Assembly: GCA_015657635.1 (NCBI GenBank)
Contig: JACDQM010000187.1
Span: 1-64,000 of the forward strand
Length of the DNA: 64,000 nt
Source: Roseateles sp.
Lineage (GTDB): Bacteria; Pseudomonadota; Gammaproteobacteria; Burkholderiales; Burkholderiaceae_C
Direction: 5' to 3'
Notes under the pieces: model-generated
Told to the model about the DNA's origin: nothing
Database searches by the model: none
The model's input: only the letters and a program-made list of their open reading frames with translations
Shown here: one piece after another, positions 1 to 9,796 of the stretch
Position numbering within the stretch: position 1 is the first letter of the stretch
Layout of the letters: the number at the start of each line of letters is the position of its first letter
Position numbers and translations under genes: made by a program

Positions 1-1454
1 CATCGAGATCCAGGTGCTGGGCGACAGCCATGGCCATGTGCTCTACCTGCACGAGCGCGAGTGCTCGATCCAGCGCCTGCCACCAGAAGGTCATCGAGGA
101 GGCACCGTCGCCCTTCATCAGCGATGCCACCCGCAAGGCCATGGGCGAGCAGGCCGTGGCCCTGGCCAAGGCAGTGAAGTACCAGAGTGCCGGCACGGTG
201 GAATTCGTGGTCGGCAAGAACCAGGACTTCTACTTCCTGGAGATGAACACCCGCTTGCAGGTGGAGCACCCGGTCACCGAGTGCATCACCGGTCTGGACC
301 TGGTCGAGCAGATGATCCGCGTGGCCGCCGGCGAGAAGCTGGCGATCAAGCAGGAGGACATCAAGAAGGAAGGCTGGGCCATCGAGTGCCGCATCAACGC
401 GGAAGACCCCTTCCGCAACTTCCTGCCCTCGACCGGCCGGCTGGTGAAGTACCAGCCGCCTGCTGCGAACCTGGAGCAGGGTAGCGAGACCCTGGTGGGC
501 GACAGCTACGCCGCCGGCAAGTTCGGCGGCGTGCGCGTCGATACCGGCGTCTACGAGGGCGGCGAGATCCCGATGTTCTACGACTCGATGATCGCCAAGC
601 TCATCGTGCACGGCAAGGATCGCAATGAGGCGATTGCCAAGATGCGCGAGGCGCTCAATGGCTTCGTGATTCGCGGCATCAGCTCCAACATTCCCTTCCA
701 GGCCGCGCTGCTGGCGCACCCGGACTTCGTGACCGGCAACTTCAACACCGGCTTCATCGCGCATCACTACAGCGGCGGCTTCCGCGCCGAGGATGTGCCG
801 CATGAGGATGCGCTGTTCCTGGTGGCGCTGTCGGCCTTCATCCGCCGCAAGACGCGTGAGCGCGCCGCCGGCATCAGCGGTCAGTTGGCCGGCCACGAGG
901 TGCGCATCGACAGCGACTACGTTGCCATCGTCAACGAGGGCGAGGGCAGGAAGCGCCGCCACCAGGTGCACATCGCCGAGTACGCCGGCCACGGCGGCGA
1001 GGCCGAGGTGCGCGTGGACGGCAAGGCCTACAAGATCGTCTGCGCTTCACGCCTGAACGACATCCGCCTGAGCGGCACCGTCAATGGCAAGCCCTTCACC
1101 GCCCAGGCTGAGCGCGGCACGCTCAAGAAGCCGCTGGCCTACCGCATCAGCCACAACGGCACGGCCATCGAGGTCACGGTGCTGTCTCCGCGCGCCGCCG
1201 AGCTGGCCGCGCTGATGCCCTACAAGGCACCGCCCGACACCAGCAAGTCGCTGCTCTCGCCGATGCCGGGTCTGCTGGTTGCCATCGCGGCGCAGCCGGG
1301 CCAGATCGTCCAGGCCGGCGAACGCCTGGCGGTGATCGAGGCGATGAAGATGGAGAACATTCTCGTCGCCACGCAGGATGTCAAGGTCGCCGAGGTGCTG
1401 GCCAAGGTGGGCGAGAGCCTGGCCGTCGATCAGCCCATCATGCGTTTTGAGTGA
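1..1454 (+). CDS. pccA: Propionyl-CoA carboxylase alpha chain (biotin carboxylase + BCCP), 5' partial, frameshifted
   Basis: Biotin-dependent acyl-CoA carboxylase alpha chain: the biotin carboxylase part charges carrier-bound biotin with CO2 from bicarbonate and ATP; a beta chain (not in this window) passes it to the acyl-CoA in the cytoplasm. The N-terminus lies outside the window. Visible are the ATP-grasp signature [11 protein letters not shown] near 240-275, the C-terminal biotin carboxylase lobe to about 750, a linker (BT-type) domain about 780-1200 and a BCCP domain with AMKM, biotinyl-lysine codon 1347-1349. The frame is broken: from position 2 it reads [11 protein letters not shown] and ends CSIQR, then an extra T near 78 moves the continuation HQKVIEE to the third frame. 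Propionyl-CoA is inferred as substrate from the BT domain and the epimerase-like gene 10 bases downstream; acetyl- or methylcrotonyl-CoA remain possible. Confidence 0.88.
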   Translation, partial: SRSRCWATAMAMCSTCTSASARSSACHQKVIEEAPSPFISDATRKAMGEQAVALAKAVKYQSAGTVEFVVGKNQDFYFLEMNTRLQVEHPVTECITGLDLVEQMIRVAAGEKLAIKQEDIKKEGWAIECRINAEDPFRNFLPSTGRLVKYQPPAANLEQGSETLVGDSYAAGKFGGVRVDTGVYEGGEIPMFYDSMIAKLIVHGKDRNEAIAKMREALNGFVIRGISSNIPFQAALLAHPDFVTGNFNTGFIAHHYSGGFRAEDVPHEDALFLVALSAFIRRKTRERAAGISGQLAGHEVRIDSDYVAIVNEGEGRKRRHQVHIAEYAGHGGEAEVRVDGKAYKIVCASRLNDIRLSGTVNGKPFTAQAERGTLKKPLAYRISHNGTAIEVTVLSPRAAELAALMPYKAPPDTSKSLLSPMPGLLVAIAAQPGQIVQAGERLAVIEAMKMENILVATQDVKVAEVLAKVGESLAVDQPIMRFE

Positions 1455-1464
1455 GGGTCAGGTC

Positions 1465-1932
1465 ATGACAGGCAACAAGCCCTACAAGATCCTTGGCATC
1501 CAGCAGATCGCCATCGGCGGCCCCGACAAGGCCGCGCTGCGCAGGCTCTGGGTGGACGTGCTGGGCCTCACGGTGACCGGCAACTTCGTCTCCGAGCGAG
1601 AGAACGTGGACGAGGACATCTGCGCCATCGGCAGCGGCCCGCACAAGGTCGAGGTCGACCTGATGCAGCCGCTGGACCCTGACAAGAAGCCGGCGGTGCA
1701 CACCACGCCGCTCAACCATGTGGGTCTGTGGGTGGACGACTTGCCCAAGGCGGTGGAGTGGATGAGCGCCAACGGCGTGCGCTTCGCCCCGGGCGGCATC
1801 CGCAAGGGCGCGGCGGGCTACGACATCTGCTTCATCCACCCGAAGAGCAGCGACGAGTTCCCCATCGGCGGCGAAGGCGTGCTGATCGAGCTTGTGCAGG
1901 CCCCGCCTGAAGTGGTCGCGGCGCTGGGCTGA
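1465..1932 (+). CDS. VOC-family protein, methylmalonyl-CoA epimerase-like
   Basis: 155-residue vicinal oxygen chelate (glyoxalase fold) protein. Its layout resembles methylmalonyl-CoA epimerase: an N-terminal strand (GIQQIAIGG), a central [10 protein letters not shown] strand and a C-terminal stretch FIHPKSS...[10 protein letters not shown]. If it is an epimerase it would convert (S)- to (R)-methylmalonyl-CoA, the step after propionyl-CoA carboxylase, which fits its position 10 bases behind pccA. Two expected metal ligands are visible (His in NHVGL, Glu in LIELVQ), but the first strand has Gln-Gln where family members usually carry the first metal-binding His, so the metal site may differ or the activity may have changed. 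The start at 1465 follows a weak AGGGTCAGG; an in-frame extension upstream lies inside pccA and is rejected. Confidence 0.8.
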   Translation: MTGNKPYKILGIQQIAIGGPDKAALRRLWVDVLGLTVTGNFVSERENVDEDICAIGSGPHKVEVDLMQPLDPDKKPAVHTTPLNHVGLWVDDLPKAVEWMSANGVRFAPGGIRKGAAGYDICFIHPKSSDEFPIGGEGVLIELVQAPPEVVAALG

Positions 1933-1963
1933 GTTCAGCCCCCCTTCGGCATCTTTGCAAGCG

Positions 1964-2002
1964 AAAGGGCCGTCGCCTCTGTTCGAGTCGACGGCCCTTT
2001 TC
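1964..2002 (+). terminator. Rho-independent terminator
   Basis: Perfect 12-bp stem AAAGGGCCGTCG (1964-1975) with CGACGGCCCTTT (1989-2000), 13-base loop, then TT. It ends the pccA-epimerase transcript. The A run on the 5' side lets it act also on the minus-strand gene that ends at 2030. Confidence 0.9.
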
Positions 2003-2029
2003 ATTGATCGCTTCCGCTACCGGCGCCGC

Positions 2030-2839
2030 TCAGTCGACGGACTTCATCAGGTGCGAAACCTGTCCCTTGAATTCGGGCGACTCGCGCATCTTGCCTTGCA
2101 GGCGCCACACCTCTCGTGCGGTCTGGCCGTGTTTGGCGAAAAAGGGCTTGGCGAAGATGGTGTAGTAGGGCTTGTCGACCAGGGGTGGGTTGACCCGCTC
2201 GATCTTGCCTTGCAGCGCGGGAATGGCGGCAAGCGAGTTGTCGGCCTCGGTTGTCTGCACAGCAGCGGCCACATAGCGGCCCGCTGCGACGCGGTTCAAT
2301 ACCTCGTCAGCCGTGGGCGAGCTGTCCTCGGTCTTAGCGCCCAGCTGCTTGAGTTGCGCGACGATGGAGAAGCCAGTCTGCGCGCCGATCACGCCTGAAG
2401 TGGTCAGCGTCTTGCCATCCCAGCTCAATGCAGAGCCTTTGGCCTTGTACAGCGCATAGGTTGCGCGATACATGCGCTTGGTTGGATCGGGTTCACCGTC
2501 GAGCTTGACCGGATACTGCGCGAACTCCGCGCGCTCGGCGCTGAAGCTGGCATTCATTGCGCCGTCGACCTTGGCGGCCTTCAGCTCGCTCAGGCATTGC
2601 TTCCAGGGCATCGCAAGCAGTTTGATCTTGACGCCTCCCAACTGCTTCTCCAGCTGCGCCATCATGATCTGGCTGTAGCCGGGCTTGTCCTTGTCCTTCA
2701 GCAGCCAGGGAAAGGCGTCCTCGTTCTCATGGCAAATATTGATTACCTCAGGGGTTCCCTGCGCCTGGGCGGCAGCTCCCATAAAAGAGAGCAGGGCGGG
2801 CAGCAGACTCCGCGTGAGGCTTGTTCGCTTGGACATCAT
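2030..2839 (-). CDS. Periplasmic substrate-binding protein (SBP_bac_3-like)
   Basis: 269-residue secreted solute-binding protein of the type that feeds amino-acid ABC transporters or acts as an orphan sensor. A signal peptide is clear: positively charged MSKRTSLTR, a hydrophobic core and a cleavage region AAAQAQG. The mature part keeps the family pattern of a PGYSQIMM-type stretch after the first strand and a hinge with YTIFAKPFFAKH near the C-terminus. I chose the start at 2839 because AAAGG lies 7 bases before it; an upstream in-frame ATG at 2881 would put 14 extra polar residues before the signal peptide. No permease or ATPase gene is adjacent, so the ligand cannot be named. It is convergent with the VOC gene and divergent from the next binding protein. 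Confidence 0.75.
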   Translation of the reverse strand: MMSKRTSLTRSLLPALLSFMGAAAQAQGTPEVINICHENEDAFPWLLKDKDKPGYSQIMMAQLEKQLGGVKIKLLAMPWKQCLSELKAAKVDGAMNASFSAERAEFAQYPVKLDGEPDPTKRMYRATYALYKAKGSALSWDGKTLTTSGVIGAQTGFSIVAQLKQLGAKTEDSSPTADEVLNRVAAGRYVAAAVQTTEADNSLAAIPALQGKIERVNPPLVDKPYYTIFAKPFFAKHGQTAREVWRLQGKMRESPEFKGQVSHLMKSVD

Positions 2840-3110
2840 GGGGGGGACCTTTCGTTGTGTGGGCGCCTGCCAGCGCGGCATCGGCGTGGAAAAAAATGAT
2901 AGGCGCTGGCAGTTCTCGCAATGTCATCAATTACGAGGGCATGGGCATGCATCTACCGCGGCATGGACATTCAAGTCGCCGTAGACTTCGCGGTTCAAGA
3001 AGCATTTCTTAATTTCTTCGGTAGTTGATCGAGTCAGACGAAGGCTAAATTAGGGTCTGCGCAAGGTCCGCAGGCCTGGCGTCCCCCATTCGAACCGTCG
3101 GCCCCGCCCC

Positions 3111-4142
3111 ATGAAATCCAAATCGCATTGCGCTGCCTCTCGCCATCCTGTTGCCCTTGTGAGTCGTCGATCGGGTCGTCGCGCTCTCGGAGTGGCGGCC
3201 CTGCTGGCGTTGGGGAGCCTCGCCCCGTTTTTTGCTGTGGCAGCCGGGCCGGCTTACCCGCAGCGGGCGCTGACCTGGACCGTCGCCTTTCCGGCCGGCA
3301 GCGCCACCGATCAGCTGGCGCGGGTGCTTGCCGAACATGTGGGCAAGCAGGCCGGCCAAGCCGTCGTGGTGGAAAACAAGCCGGGGGCGAACGGCACGCT
3401 AGGTACGGCGACCGCCGCCAAGGCAGCGCCGGATGGCTACAGCTTCCTGATCGCCACCAGCACCACGCACGCGGCCAATGCCTCGCTGTATCGCAAGCTG
3501 CCTTACGACCCGATCAAGGACTTCACGCCGGTTTCGCGCCTGGCTGAGATTCCCTTCATCATGCTGGTCAACCCGGCTGTGCCGGCCGACACGGCCGAGA
3601 AGTTTGTGGCCCACGCGCGCGCCAATCCGGACAAGATGGCCTGGGGCTCCGGCTCCAGCGGCAGCCTGATTCCCGGTCAGGCCTTGATCAGCGCCAACAA
3701 GCTGGTGCTGGCACACATTCCCTACAAGGGCGTGCAGCCAGCCATGACGGATGCCATCGGCGGCACCATCCAGCTGGTGTTCGGCGATCTGGCCTCCGGC
3801 GTGCCGCAGGTCAAGGCCGGCAAGCTGCGCGCGCTGGCCGTGACCTCGGCCAAACCGCACCCGATGCTGCCCGGTGTGCCGCCGCTGTCCACGGTGGTGC
3901 CGGGTTTCGAGATGACCGCCTGGTTCGCGATGTACGCGCCGGCTGGCACGCCCGATCCTGTCGTGGCAAAGATGAACCAGTGGGTGCGGGCGGCGCTGAA
4001 CGACAAGATCCTGCAGCAGAAGCTGGCGCTGTCGGGCTTCGGCCTGACGCCCAGCAGCCCGGCGGAGCTGGGCCTGTTCGCAGCCAAGGAGACCGTCAAA
4101 TGGGCCAAGGCGGTGCAGGCGGCCGGCATCATCCCCGAGTGA
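3111..4142 (+). CDS. Bug-family tripartite tricarboxylate transporter substrate-binding protein (TctC)
   Basis: 343-residue periplasmic binding protein of the Bug/TctC family, which is greatly expanded in Burkholderiales and binds carboxylates or similar small ligands. The signal sequence has an arginine-rich start (residues about 16-25) and the hydrophobic core LGVAALLALGSLAPFFAVAA. The mature part begins YPQRALTWTVAFPAG and shows the family's VENKPGANG, PDGYSFL, IPYKG and MLPGVPPLS segments in the usual order. No TctA/TctB membrane genes are nearby, which is normal for orphan Bug proteins. It runs in the same direction as the LysR gene 37 bases on, and may share a transcript with it. No convincing ribosome site precedes the start. 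Confidence 0.88.
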   Translation: MKSKSHCAASRHPVALVSRRSGRRALGVAALLALGSLAPFFAVAAGPAYPQRALTWTVAFPAGSATDQLARVLAEHVGKQAGQAVVVENKPGANGTLGTATAAKAAPDGYSFLIATSTTHAANASLYRKLPYDPIKDFTPVSRLAEIPFIMLVNPAVPADTAEKFVAHARANPDKMAWGSGSSGSLIPGQALISANKLVLAHIPYKGVQPAMTDAIGGTIQLVFGDLASGVPQVKAGKLRALAVTSAKPHPMLPGVPPLSTVVPGFEMTAWFAMYAPAGTPDPVVAKMNQWVRAALNDKILQQKLALSGFGLTPSSPAELGLFAAKETVKWAKAVQAAGIIPE

Positions 4143-4179
4143 TGCTTTCAGCGCTGCCGCCTACCCGAAAGCTGAATTC

Positions 4180-5094
4180 ATGCGACTGGACCTGACCACG
4201 CTGAACCTGGTGCTGGCGATCGAGCAGACGCGCTCGATCACGCGTGGCGCGCAACAGGAGCATCTGGCGCTGGCGGCAGCCAGCAAGCGCATCTCCGACC
4301 TGGAGGCGCGCCTGGGCGTGCAGCTGTTCGAGCGTCGCGCGCGCGGTGTGGAACCCACCGAGGCCTGCCGGGCGCTGGTGCGCCATATCCGCTCGCTGCA
4401 TGCCTCGCTGCATGCGCTGGAGAGCGAGGTGATGGAATTTGCGCGCGGCATCAAGGGCCATCTGCGCATCGCCGCCAACACCGGCTCGATCGCCGAATGC
4501 CTGCCGCCTGACCTGGCGGCTTTCTTGCAGGCCCACCCGCAGATCCGCATCAGCCTGGAAGACCTGACCAGCGCCGAGGTCCAGTCTGCCGTTGCCGAAG
4601 GGCGCGCCGATGTGGGGGTGTTCACCGCACCGCTGCTGGACAACCGCCTGCAGACCTGCACCTACAAGCCCGGGCGCCTGGCGGTGCTGGTGCCCAAGGG
4701 GCACGCACTCGCAGCTCGCGAAGCCGTCAGCTTCGACGATCTGCTGGACTATGACCTGATCGGCCTGCATGCTGGCGCGGCGGCGCAGGAACTGATGCGC
4801 GAGCAGGCGCTGGCCCGCGGCCGCACACTGAATGCCAGGTTGCAGGTGCGAGGCTTTGACGCCATCGCACAGTTGGTGGAGGCTGGGCTCGGGGTGGCGG
4901 TGTTGCCGGAAGATCCGGCGGACCGCTTCGCCAAGGTGTTTGCCGTTCAACGTCTGCGCCTGGATGAGACCTGGGCGCAGCGCGACTATGTTCTGGGGGT
5001 GATGCGTCAAGAGCGCCTGCCCACCGTGGTACAGCGCTTTGTCGATGCGCTGTGCCCTGCTGTTCGACGAGAAGAGGAAAGAAGCAAAGCATGA
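4180..5094 (+). CDS. LysR-family transcriptional regulator
   Basis: 304-residue LysR-type regulator. The N-terminal winged helix-turn-helix occupies residues 1-60 ([19 protein letters not shown], then [17 protein letters not shown]), followed by the linker helix and a two-lobed effector-binding domain from about residue 90 ([33 protein letters not shown]). Its stop overlaps the leuC start by ATGA, so it is translated with the leucine genes and is a candidate regulator of them, though LysR genes usually sit divergent to their targets. The effector is unknown; alpha-isopropylmalate would be a guess by analogy with LeuO-like control. It lies 37 bases after the Bug-type binding protein. Confidence 0.9.
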   Translation: MRLDLTTLNLVLAIEQTRSITRGAQQEHLALAAASKRISDLEARLGVQLFERRARGVEPTEACRALVRHIRSLHASLHALESEVMEFARGIKGHLRIAANTGSIAECLPPDLAAFLQAHPQIRISLEDLTSAEVQSAVAEGRADVGVFTAPLLDNRLQTCTYKPGRLAVLVPKGHALAAREAVSFDDLLDYDLIGLHAGAAAQELMREQALARGRTLNARLQVRGFDAIAQLVEAGLGVAVLPEDPADRFAKVFAVQRLRLDETWAQRDYVLGVMRQERLPTVVQRFVDALCPAVRREEERSKA

Positions 5095-6523
5095 ATGCTG
5101 TGACTGCACGCACGCTCTACGACAAGCTCTGGGATGAGCATGTCGTTCATACCGAGGAAGACGGCACCGCTGTCCTCTACATCGACCGCCATCTGGTGCA
5201 TGAGGTGACCAGCCCGCAGGCCTTCGAGGGCCTGCGCCTGGCCGGCCGCAAGGTCTGGCGTGTCAGCTCCATCGTCGCCACCGCCGACCACAACACGCCC
5301 ACCACCGGCTGGGAGCTGGGCTACGACGGCATCACGGACGCGACCAGCAAGCAGCAGATCACCACGCTGGACGCCAATATCAAGGCATTCGGTGCGGCGG
5401 CCTACTTTCCCTTCCTGGACAAGCGCCAGGGCATTGTCCATGTGATGGGCCCGGAGCAGGGCGCCACGCTGCCCGGCATGACGGTGGTCTGCGGCGACAG
5501 CCACACCTCAACCCACGGCGCCTTCGGTGCACTGGCTCATGGCATCGGCACCTCGGAGGTCGAGCATGTGATGGCCACCCAGACCCTGCTGGCCAAGAAG
5601 GCCAAGAACCTGCTGGTCAGGGTGGAGGGCCAGGTGGCCAAGGGCGTGGGCGCCAAGGACATCGTGCTGGCCATCATCGGCAAGATCGGCACCGCCGGTG
5701 GCACCGGCTACACCATCGAGTTTGGTGGCTCGGCCATCCGCGCGCTCTCGATGGAAGGCCGCATGACGGTCTGCAATATGGCCATCGAGGCCGGCGCGCG
5801 CGCGGCCTGGTGGCGGTGGACGAGACGACCATCAACTATGTGAAGGGCCGCCCCTTCACGCCCACCGGTGTCGAATGGGACCAGGCCGTGGCCTACTGGC
5901 GCACGTTGCACTCTGACCCGGGTGCCAAGTTCGATGCCGTGGTCGAGCTCGACGCCGCGCAGATCCGCCCGCAGGTGACCTGGGGCACCAGCCCGGAGAT
6001 GGTGCTGTCCGTCGAGGACCGTGTGCCCGATCCGGACAAGGAAAAGGACGCCGTCAAGCGCGGTGCCATCGAGCGCGCGCTGCAGTACATGGCGCTGGAA
6101 CCGAACAAGGCGATCAGCGACATCCGCATCGACAAGGTCTTCATCGGCTCCTGCACCAACAGCCGCATCGAGGACATGCGCGAGGCCGCTGCGGTGGTCA
6201 AGCGCCTGGGCGGCCGCGTGGCCAGCAATGTGAAGCTGGCCCTGGTGGTGCCGGGCTCGGGCCTGGTGAAGGCGCAGGCCGAGGCCGAAGGCCTGGACCA
6301 GATCTTCAAGGCCGCGGGTTTTGAATGGCGCGAGCCGGGTTGCTCGATGTGTCTGGCGATGAACGCGGACCGGCTGGAGCCGGGCGAGCGCTGCGCTTCG
6401 ACCAGCAACCGCAATTTCGAAGGGCGTCAGGGCGCCGGTGGCCGCACCCATCTGGTCAGCCCGGCGATGGCGGCTGCAGCGGCCATCGAGGGCCATTTCG
6501 TCGACGTGCGTCGCATCGCCTGA
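5091..6523 (+). CDS. leuC: 3-isopropylmalate dehydratase large subunit, frameshifted
   Basis: Large subunit of isopropylmalate isomerase, the aconitase-family [4Fe-4S] enzyme that moves the hydroxyl group of 2-isopropylmalate in leucine synthesis; it works with LeuD. The start follows AGAGGAAAG. Conserved blocks: [37 protein letters not shown] and [11 protein letters not shown]; the last two carry the three cluster cysteines. The reading frame breaks after MAIEAGARA: the sequence has two G at 5804-5805 where GGG is needed to continue [18 protein letters not shown], which is found in another frame. Adding one base gives 477 residues, the normal family length. The window has no second leuC, so a real loss would cause leucine auxotrophy; a sequencing error is more likely. 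It sits 11 bases before leuD. Confidence 0.93.
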
Positions 6524-6534
6524 GGAGCATAGCC

Positions 6535-7185
6535 ATGGACAAGTTCACCGTGCACAAGGGTCTGGTGGCCCCGATGGATCGCGCCAATGTCGACACCGAC
6601 GCGATCATCCCCAAGCAGTTCCTGAAGTCGATCAAGCGCAGCGGCTTCGGGCCCAACCTGTTTGATGAGTGGCGCTATCTGGACCGCGGCGAGCCCGGCC
6701 AGGACTCGGCCAGCCGCAAGCCCAACCCGGATTTCGTGCTGAACCAGCCGCGTTACCAGGGTGCCAGCATCCTGCTGGCGCGCGAGAACTTCGGCTGCGG
6801 CTCCAGCCGCGAGCACGCGCCCTGGGCGCTGGAGCAGTTCGGCTTTCGCAGCATCATCGCGCCGAGCTATGCCGACATCTTTTTCAACAACTGCTTCAAG
6901 AACGGCATGCTGCCCATCGTGCTGCCGGAGTCGCAGGTGGCCAAGTTGTTCGACGAAGTGGCCGCGTTTCCGGGCTACCAGCTGACCGTTGACCTGGAGC
7001 GTCAGGTCGTCGTCAAGCCTGATGGGCAGGAGCTGCCCTTCGAGGTGCAGGCCTTCCGCAAGTACTGCCTGCTCAACGGCTTCGACGATATCGGCCTGAC
7101 GCTGCGTCACGCCGACAAGATCAAGGCGTTTGAAGCCGAGCGCATCGCCACCAAGCCCTGGCTGGCCCACCGTCTGGTCGGCTGA
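6535..7185 (+). CDS. leuD: 3-isopropylmalate dehydratase small subunit
   Basis: 216-residue swivel-domain subunit of isopropylmalate isomerase, partner of LeuC. It shows the family's substrate-binding blocks: [15 protein letters not shown] near the N-terminus, then [21 protein letters not shown] about residues 78-98 and the [11 protein letters not shown] segment. The start at 6535 has GAGGAG 7 bases upstream, overlapping the leuC stop region, so translation is coupled. leuB follows after 26 bases. Length and motifs are normal. Confidence 0.97.
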   Translation: MDKFTVHKGLVAPMDRANVDTDAIIPKQFLKSIKRSGFGPNLFDEWRYLDRGEPGQDSASRKPNPDFVLNQPRYQGASILLARENFGCGSSREHAPWALEQFGFRSIIAPSYADIFFNNCFKNGMLPIVLPESQVAKLFDEVAAFPGYQLTVDLERQVVVKPDGQELPFEVQAFRKYCLLNGFDDIGLTLRHADKIKAFEAERIATKPWLAHRLVG

Positions 7186-7211
7186 AGAGAACAGAGAAGA
7201 AGGAATAGAAG

Positions 7212-8306
7212 ATGAAGATCGCAGTGTTGCCGGGTGACGGCATTGGTACCGAAATCGTCGCCGAGGCCGTCAAGGTCCTGAAGGTGCTGGACCTGCCGCT
7301 GGAGATGGAAAGTGCGCCGGTCGGCGGCGCCGCTTACGAGGCTTCGGGCCATCCGCTGCCCGAGGCCACATTGCAGCTGGCCAAGGATGCCGACGCCATC
7401 CTGTTCGGCGCCGTGGGTGACTGGAAGTACGACAAGCTGGACCGTCCGCTGCGCCCCGAGCAGGCCATTCTGGGCCTGCGCAAGCACCTGGGCCTGTTTG
7501 CCAATTTCCGCCCCGCCATCTGCTATGAGCAGCTGACGCACGCGTCCAGCCTGAAACCCGAGCTGGTGGCCGGCCTGGACATCCTGATCATTCGCGAGCT
7601 GACCGGCGACATCTATTTTGGCCAGCCGCGCGGCCGCCGCACGGCCGTCGACGGCCACTTCCCCGGCGCCGAGGAAGCCTTCGACACGATGCGCTACTCG
7701 CGCCCCGAGATCGAGCGCATCGCCCATGTGGCCTTCCAGGCCGCGCGCAAGCGCAACAAGAAGGTCACCTCGGTGGACAAGGCCAATGTGCTGGAGACTT
7801 TCCAGTTCTGGAAGGACGTGATGATCGAGGTGTCGGCCCAGTATCCCGATGTCGAGCTGGACCATATGTATGTGGACAACGCTGCGATGCAGCTGGTCAA
7901 GGCGCCCAAGAAGTTCGACGTGGTGGTGACGGGCAATATGTTCGGCGACATCCTGTCGGACGAGGCGGCGATGCTGACCGGCTCGATCGGCATGCTGCCT
8001 TCGGCCTCGTTGGACAAGAACAACAAGGGCCTGTATGAGCCCAGCCATGGCAGCGCGCCGGACATCGCCGGTAAGGGTATTGCAAACCCGCTGGCTACAA
8101 TCCTGTCTGCTGCCATGATGCTCAAGTTCTCCCTCAACCAGCCCCAAGCCGCCGCCCGTATCGAGGCCGCGGTTCAGTCGGTGCTGGCCCAGGGTCTGCG
8201 TACCGCAGACATCTGGAGCGAGGGCACCACCAAGGTGGGCACGCGCGAGATGGGTGATGCGGTGGTTGCCGCCATCACCACCACGACCAAAACCATTAAG
8301 AGCTGA
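7212..8306 (+). CDS. leuB: 3-isopropylmalate dehydrogenase
   Basis: 364-residue NAD-dependent dehydrogenase that oxidises and decarboxylates 3-isopropylmalate, the third step committed to leucine. Family motifs are in order: GDGIGTEIV at the N-terminus, [12 protein letters not shown] about residues 63-75, the Arg-rich substrate contact [24 protein letters not shown], and the signature [24 protein letters not shown] cut across residues 240-265, with the NAD-adenine contact [15 protein letters not shown] after it. AAGGAA lies 7 bases before the start. It closes the leuC-leuD-leuB run; asd follows after 110 bases with its own ribosome site. Confidence 0.97.
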   Translation: MKIAVLPGDGIGTEIVAEAVKVLKVLDLPLEMESAPVGGAAYEASGHPLPEATLQLAKDADAILFGAVGDWKYDKLDRPLRPEQAILGLRKHLGLFANFRPAICYEQLTHASSLKPELVAGLDILIIRELTGDIYFGQPRGRRTAVDGHFPGAEEAFDTMRYSRPEIERIAHVAFQAARKRNKKVTSVDKANVLETFQFWKDVMIEVSAQYPDVELDHMYVDNAAMQLVKAPKKFDVVVTGNMFGDILSDEAAMLTGSIGMLPSASLDKNNKGLYEPSHGSAPDIAGKGIANPLATILSAAMMLKFSLNQPQAAARIEAAVQSVLAQGLRTADIWSEGTTKVGTREMGDAVVAAITTTTKTIKS

Positions 8307-8335
8307 TTCAGCTCCGGTTCGTCTCGCCCCTACAC

Positions 8336-8356
8336 CCCCGGCGAAGCGAGCCGGGG
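8336..8356. other. Hairpin between leuB and asd
   Basis: Perfect 7-bp G+C stem CCCCGGC / GCCGGGG around a 7-base loop. There is no T run directly behind it; a T-rich stretch starts only about 20 bases later (8377-8391), so it is a weak or factor-assisted end of the leu transcript at best. Confidence 0.45.
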
Positions 8357-8416
8357 AGGAAGAAGATCCGAGGCGGTTTTTCTTTTCTTCATTGTTAGGG
8401 CGATAGAGGTATCAAG

Positions 8417-9547
8417 ATGACGACACTTGTTGGACTGGTAGGCTGGCGCGGCATGGTGGGCTCCGTGCTGATGGACCGCATGGTGGCCGAGCGCGATTTC
8501 GACCTGATCGAGCCGCTGTTCTTCAGCACATCGAACGCTGGCGGCGCCGCCCCGGCGCAGGCCAAGAACGAGACCAAGCTGCAGGACGCCTTCGATATCG
8601 AGCAGCTCAAGCGCTGCGAGATCATCATCACGGCGCAGGGCGGCGACTACACCAGCGAGGTCTTCCCCAAGCTGCGTGCAGCCGGCTGGACTGGCCACTG
8701 GATTGACGCGGCTTCGACGCTGCGCATGACAGACGACGCGGTCATCATCCTTGACCCGGTCAATATGCCCGTCATCAAGGACGCGCTGGCCAAAGGTGGC
8801 AAGAACTGGGTCGGCGGCAACTGCACCGTCAGCTGCATGCTGATGGGCGTGGGCGCACTCTACAAGGCCGGTCTGGTCGAGTGGATGAGCACGCAGACCT
8901 ACCAGGCGGCCTCGGGCGGTGGCGCGCAGCATATGCGCGAACTGCTGACGCAGTACGGCACGCTGAACGCCGAGGTCAAGGCGCTGCTGGACGACCCCAA
9001 GAGCGCGATCCTTGAGATCGATCGCAAGATCATCACCAAGCAGCGCAGCCTGACGGCCGCTGAGACCGCCAACTTCGGCGTGCCGCTGGGCGGCTCGCTG
9101 ATCCCGTGGATCGACAAGGATCTGGGCAATGGCCAGTCCAAGGAAGAGTGGAAGGGCATGGCCGAGACCAACAAGATCCTCGGCCTGGGCGATGGCTTCG
9201 GCTCTGCCGCCATCCCGGTGGACGGTTTCTGCGTGCGCGTCGGCGCGATGCGCTGCCACAGCCAGGCGCTGACCTTCAAGCTCAACAAGGACGTGCCGGT
9301 GGCCGACCTCGAGGCCATGATCGCCGCCGACAACGAGTGGGTGAAGGTGGTGCCCAACACCCGTGAGGCTACGATTCAAGACCTGACCCCGGTGGCCGTG
9401 ACCGGCACGATGACCATCCCCGTCGGCCGTATCCGCAAGCTGGCCATGGGCCCTGAGTATGTCGGCGCCTTCACCATCGGCGACCAGCTGCTGTGGGGCG
9501 CGGCCGAGCCGCTGCGCCGCATGCTGCGCATCCTGCTGGATCGGTGA
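8417..9547 (+). CDS. asd: Aspartate-semialdehyde dehydrogenase
   Basis: 376-residue NADP-dependent enzyme that reduces aspartyl phosphate to aspartate semialdehyde, the branch point to lysine/diaminopimelate, threonine and methionine. The N-terminal Rossmann start is [15 protein letters not shown]; the catalytic cysteine lies in [12 protein letters not shown] about residues 133-145; the substrate-binding histidine region is [17 protein letters not shown] about residues 274-290. AGAGGT stands 7 bases before the start. The length matches the gammaproteobacterial-type Asd. The dap genes it supplies are in this window at 38.4-42.9 kb. A hairpin without T run follows it. Confidence 0.97.
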   Translation: MTTLVGLVGWRGMVGSVLMDRMVAERDFDLIEPLFFSTSNAGGAAPAQAKNETKLQDAFDIEQLKRCEIIITAQGGDYTSEVFPKLRAAGWTGHWIDAASTLRMTDDAVIILDPVNMPVIKDALAKGGKNWVGGNCTVSCMLMGVGALYKAGLVEWMSTQTYQAASGGGAQHMRELLTQYGTLNAEVKALLDDPKSAILEIDRKIITKQRSLTAAETANFGVPLGGSLIPWIDKDLGNGQSKEEWKGMAETNKILGLGDGFGSAAIPVDGFCVRVGAMRCHSQALTFKLNKDVPVADLEAMIAADNEWVKVVPNTREATIQDLTPVAVTGTMTIPVGRIRKLAMGPEYVGAFTIGDQLLWGAAEPLRRMLRILLDR

Positions 9548-9557
9548 TTTCCCTTGA

Positions 9558-9585
9558 CTTGCCGGCACAGCTCGTTGCCGGCAAG
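9558..9585. other. Hairpin downstream of asd
   Basis: Perfect 10-bp inverted repeat CTTGCCGGCA (9558-9567) / TGCCGGCAAG (9576-9585) with an 8-base loop, 11 bases after the asd stop. No T run follows, so it is either a transcript-stabilising structure or a Rho-aided end. Confidence 0.55.
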
Positions 9586-9796
9586 CCACAGGGCGGTAAC
9601 CACTGGTTAATCAGGCAGGGGACAGCCGAGGTATTCAGGCTTTGCGTGAGCTCATCAGCGTATATGCTTGACGCTGTTGTGATTTCATATCGCAAGAGCT
9701 CATGAACACAGACTCGGCTGAGCTGTTGAAGCCAGAACAACGATCGTCAAAAGGCGGGCGCCTGCAGTCGCCCGCCTTGTCGCTTTGGGGGACGCC

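Noticed and set aside
8330-9589. Long open frame on the minus strand opposite asd, and similar long frames opposite trpB (13998-15215), purF and gltX (22504-23991)
   Set aside because: They mirror strongly conserved genes on the other strand, have low-complexity His/Arg/Ala-rich translations with no family motif, and arise from the GC-rich third codon positions.
9668-9700. TTGACG as -35 box of a fimV promoter
   Set aside because: No acceptable -10 element lies 16-18 bases downstream.
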